Below, piece after piece: positions 56,880-64,000 of a stretch of DNA of 64,000 bases. Source of the DNA: Oreocharis arfaki. Lineage: Eukaryota > Chordata > Aves > Passeriformes > Paramythiidae. Position numbers and translations under genes: made by a program. The notes under the pieces were generated by a model. That model searched no databases. It had not been told where the DNA came from and worked only from the letters and a program-made list of their open reading frames with translations. Every line of letters begins with the position of its first letter. Positions within the stretch are counted from its first letter, which is position 1. The DNA is taken from positions 1 through 64,000 of the forward strand of contig VZRR01006576.1 of the NCBI GenBank assembly GCA_013398015.1, given 5' to 3'.

Positions 56880-57847
56880 GTGCCTGACGTGGCTGCTGGA
56901 ACAGCCACACTATTCCTGGATTTCACGGTTTTATCCTCCAGGACGGCGGTTCCTGAGCTCCCAGAGCTCGCTGCAGTGCAGGGCGGTGTGCTGGGGATAA
57001 CAAGGACAGTCCTTCAGAAGTGACCTGAACTGGAGCACTCTCCCACATCAGTATCTCCATCCTCACCAGGAGAATGGGATTAATCCCAGATCTCTGGGGC
57101 AGTAATTATATAGCCTCGGTAGATTTATATAAGATCCTTATCTCCATGATTTGTCTCTCTCATGCATACCCCATTAATTTATTTTCCCTGTTCAAGATAG
57201 AGTTATAGATAATTTTAAAGCCTCTGTGGTTGGAGCTTTGGTTGAATTGTACCTCAGCACAGTGCCCTTCCTCCCCAAATTGGATCTGTTCCTAAATCAT
57301 CCTCCCTAAAGGACTCTCCCTAAAGTTCCTGCAGCTCTGCAGTGACTCAAGAAAAGGGACAGAGGTAACCAGAGCTGGCTCTGCTCACCACTGCACCAGA
57401 ATTTGTCAGCTGGGCTTGAAACATAACTGGGGATGATGGATGGGGAAAAGGAATTTCCACTGATCTGCAGCTTTGCATTCTTCTTAGTTTTTCCAGTTGA
57501 TTGGGGATATGAGATGTCCCAGGAGGGTTTGTCTGGTATCAAAATCTTGAAGCACAAATAAGCCACTGCAAGTTGTCACTTGCAGCAAAATGTTCTATTA
57601 TGGTGAGGTCCATGGGATTTAAACAGAAAGGAGGGTGGAAACACTGGCAACTTTGCAGGAATTGTGAGCACAGAAATGAGAGTAAGAAAAGAGTAAAACA
57701 CCCAGGGAGAATTAATCCAAATAACCACAGGTCCCAGTACGATGGAAAAGGCCAGGTGGGTACACTTAGGATGCAGGCAGGACAGGACAGAGCTCTGCGC
57801 TCATGAGTTACAAACCCTCTGGGAGAATGGGAAAAGAATTTTCCTTC
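56880..57847. other. Unique DNA, nothing recognised
   Basis: Lies next to the U3-side end of the LTR; no internal retroviral sequence is visible. Confidence 0.4.
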
Positions 57848-58068
57848 CTTGGACAGCAGCAGAAATTTCTGCCTGGAAAGGGTGCTCAGGCCTTGGCAGG
57901 GGCTGCCCAGGGAGCTTTGGAGTGCCCATGGCTGGAGGTGTCCAAGGAAGGGCTGGAGGTGGCACTCAGTGCTCTGGGCTGGGGACAAGGTGGGCATTGG
58001 GCACAGCTGGGACTCCATGGGCTGGGAGGGCTTTTCCAACCTGAAGGATTCTTTAATTCCATGACTCG
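57848..58068 (+). mobile_element. CR1 LINE 3' end (type B)
   Basis: It begins at CTTGGACAGCAGCAGAAATT, carries GGTGCTCAGGCCTTGG and GGGCTTTTCCAACCTGAAGG, and ends with ATTCTTTAATTCCATGAC. Confidence 0.93.
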
Positions 58069-61000
58069 TTTCTCCAGTGTCTTCCCAGACACCAGCTCTT
58101 GTCCTCAGCAGCTGCTGTTGGGAGCTCCTGACTGGCTTTGTCCTCTCAGCTCCTTGGCTGCTCCTCTGCCTGTCCCTGTGCACTGGGATGTGCCAGGGAT
58201 GATCAGCTCCAGAGTGCTGGTGGTGCTTTACATTGCCTCAAGCCCAATTTGCATTCCTGGGCTTCCCACTGGCAGCTGGGATTGCACTGCCTCGCCCAGA
58301 TCGTGACCATTCCAGTATTTGGGGAGAAATGTCTGGGGTTTTTATTGCTGCGCTAACAGAGCCAAGTTTTCCGAGGGCAGATGTTGAGAGGTTGATAATT
58401 TAGGTGTCAGCATCAGCCTGAAAGGCTCTGCCAGGAACACATCAGCTTTAAGCCAGAGCAGGACAAAATGTGTAGAATCTGTTAATTGCAGGCTGCTGGA
58501 TTCTTGGATCAGAACTGACTTTTACAGGGAAGAGAGTCGGGTCTAATTTTGCTCTCATTTTCCCCAGGTAGTTGTGTCAGTCAGGATACATTTCCCACAG
58601 ATACATTGCTCTTCCCATTAATTCTACCCACAGACAGCTTTGCTGGGCAGCTCCCTCCCTGCACGCCTTCGTGTGCTGACAGGGTGGTGTAAATCCTGAT
58701 GTTCTCCTTAAAAGAGACAACAGAGGTGGATTAAAAGCAGATCCTCTTCTCTGAGCACTCAGCTCATGGAATTCTTCTGCCTTCACGTGGGCAGAGAGTA
58801 CTGAGGAATGCAGGAAAGGACATTGCTGCCCACCCAGACAGGCACTAACAGATCCCTCAGGATGCTGTCAAGTGTCTACACCTTCATTTATCACTTCCTT
58901 GACATAACCTCGAACAGGATTTACAACAGAGAGAGCCATAATTTCACATAAATGTATTAATGAAATAAAACGCAGCAGGGAAGTACAGTTCTCCTTAATT
59001 CTGGACCCCTTGGAACTGTGATTCCTTCCTGAGCCTCTGTTTAGGATGCAAACAGAGAGCTGCCCGGCTCCTGCAGTGCCTGGCTCGCTTGGCCATTGAT
59101 GCAGAATTTTGTTTGGGTTTGTAATTGCTGCTTAGGGCAGTAATTAATACCCAAATACGCAATTTGCCACATCTCAGCTGAGGTTATTTGGGCTGGAGGG
59201 GAGGGGAGGGCTGGTGGCCCTGGGGTGGGCAGGAACAGCAGAAGCCTGGGCTGAGTGGGAAAGGTGGGGACAGGGACATCGGCTTGGGCTCTCTGTTCTC
59301 GGCAGCACAGCCAGAAATAAAAACCTCCCAGCGCTGGAGCTGACCCACAACGGGATTAGATCTGAATCACCTCTTTCATTACCGTTTGCTGCTTTTCTCT
59401 CAGTGCTCTGTGATTGCTGCTTAAAAATGCTCCTGGATTGTTTATCTTGATAGAGACCAAGATAATCCTAAGGCTACTGAAAGCACTCAGGTACTCATAG
59501 AAATTTCTCTGAGCCCAGTATTGGCTGAACTAAATTGTCTGGAATCAAACAGAGGGTTTTTTGGGTTTTATTTTTTCATCTAAATGGGAGCAGAATTCTG
59601 GCCACGTTGATTTTCTCCCAAATCAGCTTTTCTGCTCTGTGGTTTAGTCCCTCCTTCACGTGGCTCCCATGAGGACAGCACTCCCTGGTGTCTCTCCCCC
59701 CCACATCAGAACCTTAGCTGTGATTCCCAAAGGAAATTGTCCCTCTGCACTTGCAGCAGGGAAAACTTTTAAGGTCACTAACAATTCAGAGATTTCCAAA
59801 CTGGAATGGAGTGTTTCCTGGAATTTGGGAACCTTGAAATGTTCTTTCCTCTTGGAGCAATTATATTAAAGCCAGCAAAAAGAAACAATGGTTAAATGGA
59901 GATGGATGTAACTCACCCAGACCAACGCTCGTGGGCAGATCTCTTCCTCTGAACCTCGAGGTCTCTGGGGAACATCCCCAAAACCCAGGGGAAGAACTGC
60001 CACACACTCCGAGGGGAAGAACTTGCCTGTTTGAAAGAATTCAGCAGTTTAAAAGGGTTCACTGCCAGTCCCATACCTCCAGGTCAGTTTAGCAGCTTCT
60101 CTGCCAAGTCTTGGCCTCACTCTCTGGATGTTAAGTCAGGTTTAGCTGCCAGGCTGGATTTAGCATAAATCACACCAAAACCAGCACACGGCCCCCACTG
60201 ACAGCTTGCAAATAGAACATTTTCCCTGCTCCTTGAGCACATTCCAAGGGCAGGGGAGAGTATCCTGCTCCACTGCCCTTGGCCTGGTTGTCTCCAGAGC
60301 CCCCAGGAGCTGCTGGACACCTGCACCCAGCAGAGCCCAGAGCATCAGAGCTGCTTTCTGCAGAGAGGCCCTGTGCTCACCAGCAAGGTGACATTGCAGC
60401 TCCTGTAGAGCTCAGAAACAAATCCAGCTGGATTTTGGCCAGTCTGGGGACTGCATGGAGACTTGTGCTTTGCTCCTATTCCTTGTTCCAGCAGCAGCTC
60501 TGGAGGGGCTGGGCAGAGAATGAGGGACAGTGGGATGAAATGGTTGAGGTCATCTGGGATTATTTCATCTCTAGGATGAAAATGCCACAGATGTTCCCAG
60601 ATCCGTAATTGACTTGGACAATTCATTCTGCAACCGTCTTTTTCAGGTTCAGGCCCACGTCAGATGGGAAAATGCTGAAATCCCAGGCTGTGCTGAGCCT
60701 GAGATCTGCATTTCAGTTTGGGGCTGGATATTCTTGTAGCTCTTCCAAGTCATTCCTCCCAATGGCTGCGAGGTGGAGCAGGTAGCTTACAGCCACCTGC
60801 TGCTGTGCTTCTGTCCCTTGATTTGGACGTGTCAGGGTGTCCTGCCCCAGGAAAATCACCTGGATACACACTGATCACTCCAGGTCATCCCCAGGGGGCA
60901 ACATAACCTTAGAAGTGTAATGTGCAGAAACTCCACTAATAGTTTTGGGGTTTTTTTGAAATGTTCTAGAAACAGCCTAGAGCACTCAGAAATCCCAGGA

Positions 61001-61204
61001 TGCAGTTTCAAGGTGTAAAGCAGACATAATAATTTCCTTGCATCACCTGAAAAAGATTCTGAGTGTCCATTCCTTATCAAATAGTATTAAAATGGAAGGT
61101 GGTGTCAGTGCCACGCTCTGGGTGCTGGGGTTTTACAAAGTGCTGGAGTAGCAGAGAACTGGGATAAAAAGGCCAAATGTTCCTCAAGAACTGTTCTGCT
61201 GCTG
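58069..61204. other. Unique DNA, nothing recognised
   Basis: No gene or transposon recognised. A GGGGA-type purine patch lies at 59196-59212. No open frame exceeds about 110 codons. Confidence 0.45.
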
Positions 61205-61340
61205 TTGGAAGGGAGCTCAACTCCCATCTCATCCCACCCCTGTCATGGGCAGGGACACCTTCCACTATCCCAGGCCATGTCCAGCCTGGCCTCAGACACT
61301 TCCAGGGATCCAGGGGCAGCCACATGGGCGTTCCCAATCT
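61205..61340 (-). mobile_element. CR1 LINE 3' end (type A), outer part of left inverted-repeat arm
   Basis: The stretch CATCCCACCCCTGTCATGGG, CACCTTCCACTATCCCAGGC and CACTTCCAGGGATCCAGGGG matches reverse type A. The tail octamer is missing. Its partner on the other arm is 62255-62445. Confidence 0.88.
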
Positions 61341-61601
61341 TCCCCAGTTTCCCAGCAACACAAAGAGAATTCTGCAGCCAGCCTTCCAGGCTCTGAAGGA
61401 AATTCAAAGACACTGTAGGCTGGGGAGGATATTATTCTCAGTATTGCAGAAGCGTAGCAGCAACTTCAAACAGACTCCCCCAGAGGCTGCCGTGGAGACA
61501 TTTTGAGGAACCAACAGCCCTGAGGCCCTGCTGGAAATGCACCCAGGGCTGAGCAGGGAGGTGAGCTGGGGGATCTCGCTTGCAGAGGAGCTCCAGCAGG
61601 A
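61205..61601. repeat. Left arm of a large inverted repeat
   Basis: This arm is the reverse complement of 61966-62430. The core 61341-61490 is identical over 150 bases to the reverse complement of 62105-62254. The parts on either side match with several differences, and the other arm has about 28 extra bases. The core is not recognisable as CR1. Confidence 0.92.
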
Positions 61602-61965
61602 ACAGAGAGTGAAGGCTCACCCAGCTGAGGACAAGACAGACACGAGGACAGCTTGTCGGGATCAGATGAAAAGTAAAATGGAATGAAGGCTCTGTCTGAG
61701 TGGAAATGAGAGGAGTGCATCCCTGGAGTGAGAAGGGGCTGCCGTGTCCTGCAGGAACAGATGGCTGGGGGTGTGTGGAGCCCAGGATGAGGCACTAACA
61801 GGGGACACTGGGGTGTCTCCTCTGTCCCACCATGCACAGAGCAGGGCTCCTCCAGCACTGCCTCACACCCAGATAAACCCTGGAGCGAGACCCAGTGGGG
61901 ATGGACTGACAGGAACAGGGACTGGCAAGTAGAGCAGCTGCAGCCTGAGTTCATCTCAGGTCTGG
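61602..61965. other. Spacer between inverted-repeat arms
   Basis: A 364-bp GC-richer spacer with no recognised gene or transposon. Open frames crossing it are not supported as genes. Confidence 0.6.
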
Positions 61966-62430
61966 TCCTGCTGGGGCTCCTCGGCAGCCAAGATCCTCCA
62001 GCTCACCTCCCTGCCCAGCCCTGGGTGCATTTCCAGCAGGGCATCAGGTTTGGTTTTGCCCCAAAGTCTTTCCAGATCTGTTGTTACCCCAAAATCTCTC
62101 CACAGCAGCCTCTGGGGGAGTCTGTTTGAAGTTGCTGCTACGCTTCTGCAATACTGAGAATAATATCCTCCCCAGCCTACAGTGTCTTTGAATTTCCTTC
62201 AGAGCCTGGAAGGCTGGCTGCAGAATTCTCTTTGTGTTGCTGGGAAACTGGGGAAAACTGAGAACCTCACCCAGAGAGGTGTGGATTCCCCTTGATCCCT
62301 GGAAATGTTCCAGGCCAGGCTGGACAGGGCTTGGAGCAGCCTGGGATAGTGGAAGGTGTCCCTGCCTATGGCAGGGGATAGAAATGAGATGGGATTTGAG
62401 GTCTCTTCCAACCCAAATTGCTTTGGGATC
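61966..62430. repeat. Right arm of a large inverted repeat
   Basis: It pairs with 61205-61601. It starts at TCCTGCTGGGGCTCCTCGG and contains the 150-base identical core at 62105-62254. An extra segment of about 28 bases (around 62045-62080) has no counterpart in the left arm. Confidence 0.92.
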
Positions 62431-62445
62431 CTGTGATTCTATGAA
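62255..62445 (+). mobile_element. CR1 LINE 3' end (type A), outer part of right inverted-repeat arm
   Basis: CACCCAGAGAGGTGTGGATT, GGATAGTGGAAGGTGTCCCT and CTTCCAACCCAAATTGCTTT are followed by GGGATCCTGTGATTCTATGA, a good CR1 tail. It is more complete than its partner on the left arm. Confidence 0.9.
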
Positions 62446-63523
62446 GAGAAGACGTTCCGGGAATTGGAATGCAAATCCTGCATTTGATTTGGGTTTCCGC
62501 GAGGAACGGTGCTCAAACGCACACAGCCCTGTTTGCTGCAGACTGCCCCAAATCGAGGGACAGGGATGGGCCAGACAAGGACCAAGGTACAGGACACTCT
62601 TCCTCTGTCCCTCACTGTGTGATTCGGCAGCTGAGACACAAAATGCTCCTTCATTGGCTTCTTTTTTCCCCGCTCTGAGTTTTGAAATCTCGAGTTTAAG
62701 CAGAGAAATAGCAAAAAGAGGTTTTTAAGGAGAAGCTTGAAAAATGGACTGGCGAAATTCGGAGCACTGTGGAGGTTATCACCCTTCCCATTTTATTTTG
62801 TGGTGCCGCTTGGAGTTCATACACTCAGTGTGAATAAACAGGAGAGCCCCTGCAGGTGGATGAGCCTGCTAGGGATAAAAAAGGGATAAAAAAGCTGAGC
62901 CAGCTTGCTGGTCTCTGTCCCTTTTGCCAGCTCTTGCTCTCCAGCTCTCCTGCTGTGTCCTGGCGTTATAACTACCCCAACTTCCATTTCTCCAACAAAG
63001 TCAAAAAGAATTTAAACCTGACTATACTCAGGGGTGAATCTTAAGGAGCCTTAAAGCATTCAGATTTTGCAGGCAGAAAGATCGGAAAGAAGCTCAAGTG
63101 TCATTGGCTTAGTCCATCATCAGATCAGAGTCTGGGAAGTTTTCTTCAGATGAAGCTGGAAAAGCCATTGCTGTGAGGGGAGATCAAAGGCAGCAGCATG
63201 AGCAGGGGAGTTTGGCTCTGGGCTTCATGTTTACTGCTGGGTTTGGGCTGCTGGATGTCGTTTGCTGCTTTAATTACCGGGATAAACAAAGCCATGGCAT
63301 AACGAGCCCATCCTTAGATGTTGGTTAAGGAATAATCTTTGTCAGATTTTTCAGTGCAAAAGGCAGTGACACTGTGACATTGTAAATGGTCTGTTCAGCA
63401 TTTGAAAAAATGCTGTCCAGATTTGAAAAAAATCTGTCCAGAGCAGGGCTGGGAGGCGGCATCAGACACCAACCCCGCGTGGTGCCAGCTGCTCGAGCAG
63501 AGAAAGGATTTTAAACCACGGAG
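62446..63523. other. Unique DNA, nothing recognised
   Basis: A short local duplication GGGATAAAAAA occurs twice at about 62873-62893. No gene recognised. Confidence 0.45.
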
Positions 63524-63802
63524 TTCTGGAAAGGTTTGGGTGGGAAGGGACCTGGAATCTCATCCATTCCCACCTCTGCCATGGGCAGGGACACCTTCCA
63601 CTGTCCCAGGCTGCTCCAAGCCCCAATGTCCAACCTGGCCTTGGACACTGCCAGGGATCCAGGGGCAGCCACAGCTGCTCTGGGCACCCTGTGCCAGGGC
63701 CTGCCCACCCTCCCAGGGAACAATTCCTTCCCAATATCCAGCCTAAATTTCTGCTGCTTCAGTTTGAAGCCATTCCTCCTTGTCCTGTCCCTGCAGTTCC
63801 CC
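63524..63802 (-). mobile_element. CR1 LINE 3' end (type A variant)
   Basis: It starts at TTCTGGAAAGGTTTGGGTGG and runs through GGGCAGCCACAGCTGCTCTG. It then follows the older CR1 form CAATATCCAGCCTAAATTTC, TGAAGCCATTCCTCCTTGTC and CTGTCCCTGCAGTTCCCC. The 5' side differs from the other type A copies and looks like a different subfamily or a mosaic. Confidence 0.92.
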
Positions 63803-64000
63803 AGGATGATTAAAACAATTTAAAAAGTTAAAAGACCTAATTTGTGCAAGAGCATGGAGGAGTTGGCTAAAAAGAAAGAAAGGAAAAAAAAGAGCTTGTA
63901 CTTCTACAAGCAAATAGATACATTCAGAACAGCCCTTGGAGTGAGACTTCTGCCTCCCTCAATTTAATAAAGAACTCAAAAAGCTGTGACTGTGGTTCTG
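63803..64000. other. Unique AT-rich DNA to window end
   Basis: A-rich tract around 63868-63892. Nothing else recognised. Confidence 0.5.

Noticed and set aside
61438..62728. Frames across the inverted repeat (for example 61466-61954 minus and 62234-62728 plus)
   Set aside because: They do not respect the arm boundaries and show no family resemblance; reading them as a transposase between terminal inverted repeats is not supported.
1..64000. CRISPR array, tRNA, rRNA or operon
   Set aside because: No regularly spaced direct repeats with unique spacers, no cloverleaf with a GGTTCRA box that I could find, and no bacterial gene organisation.

Overview
The window looks like nuclear, non-coding DNA from a bird, either intergenic or deep inside an intron. 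The main evidence is about 33 pieces of CR1, the dominant LINE retrotransposon of birds and reptiles. Most carry the GC-rich CR1 3' end, and many finish in the typical ATTCTRTG-like tail. There is no bacterial gene density, no operon and no intact gene. A songbird source is an inference only; the species cannot be named from sequence reading.

Layout: CR1 pieces cover roughly 15% of the window and are spread evenly on both strands (17 plus, 16 minus). I sorted them by eye into four 3'-end types. Type A (18 pieces) has the block GGGTGGGCAGGCCCTGG. Type B (10 pieces) has GGTGCTCAGGCCTTGG or the related CTTTTCCAACCT end. Type C (2 pieces) has CAACCCCACCCTGGGCATCC. Type D (3 pieces) has CAGCATTGTGTGCACACAGC. 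Most are short and 5'-truncated. The longest are at 3595-4486, 7055-7738, 25355-25880 and 29600-30398, and these keep decayed parts of the ORF2 reverse transcriptase region. One minus-strand solo LTR of an endogenous retrovirus lies at about 56368-56879. Simple repeats include a GGGAAGTTC array with a 19-N assembly gap (14371-14523), a T-rich tract (18133-18221) and a 48-bp minisatellite inside a CR1 copy (30113-30255).

Two larger structures stand out. First, 32729-33911 is repeated at 33913-35095 with a single N between the copies, which is probably a false duplication made during scaffolding. Second, 61205-62445 is a large inverted repeat: two arms of about 0.4-0.5 kb in opposite orientation around a 364-bp spacer. 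Each arm ends in a CR1 fragment, and the arms share a 150-bp core that is identical base for base, while the rest of the arms has diverged.

Between the repeats lies AT-richer unique DNA. A few stretches look like possible conserved regulatory elements or possible small exons (for example 8990-9025, 16795-17060, 23213-23539, 28330-28730, 38407-38454 and 54050-54770). These are guesses that need a genome alignment or RNA data. I found no protein-coding gene, tRNA, rRNA or CRISPR array that I can support. Nothing here works together as a pathway; the window mainly records retrotransposon history and assembly quality.
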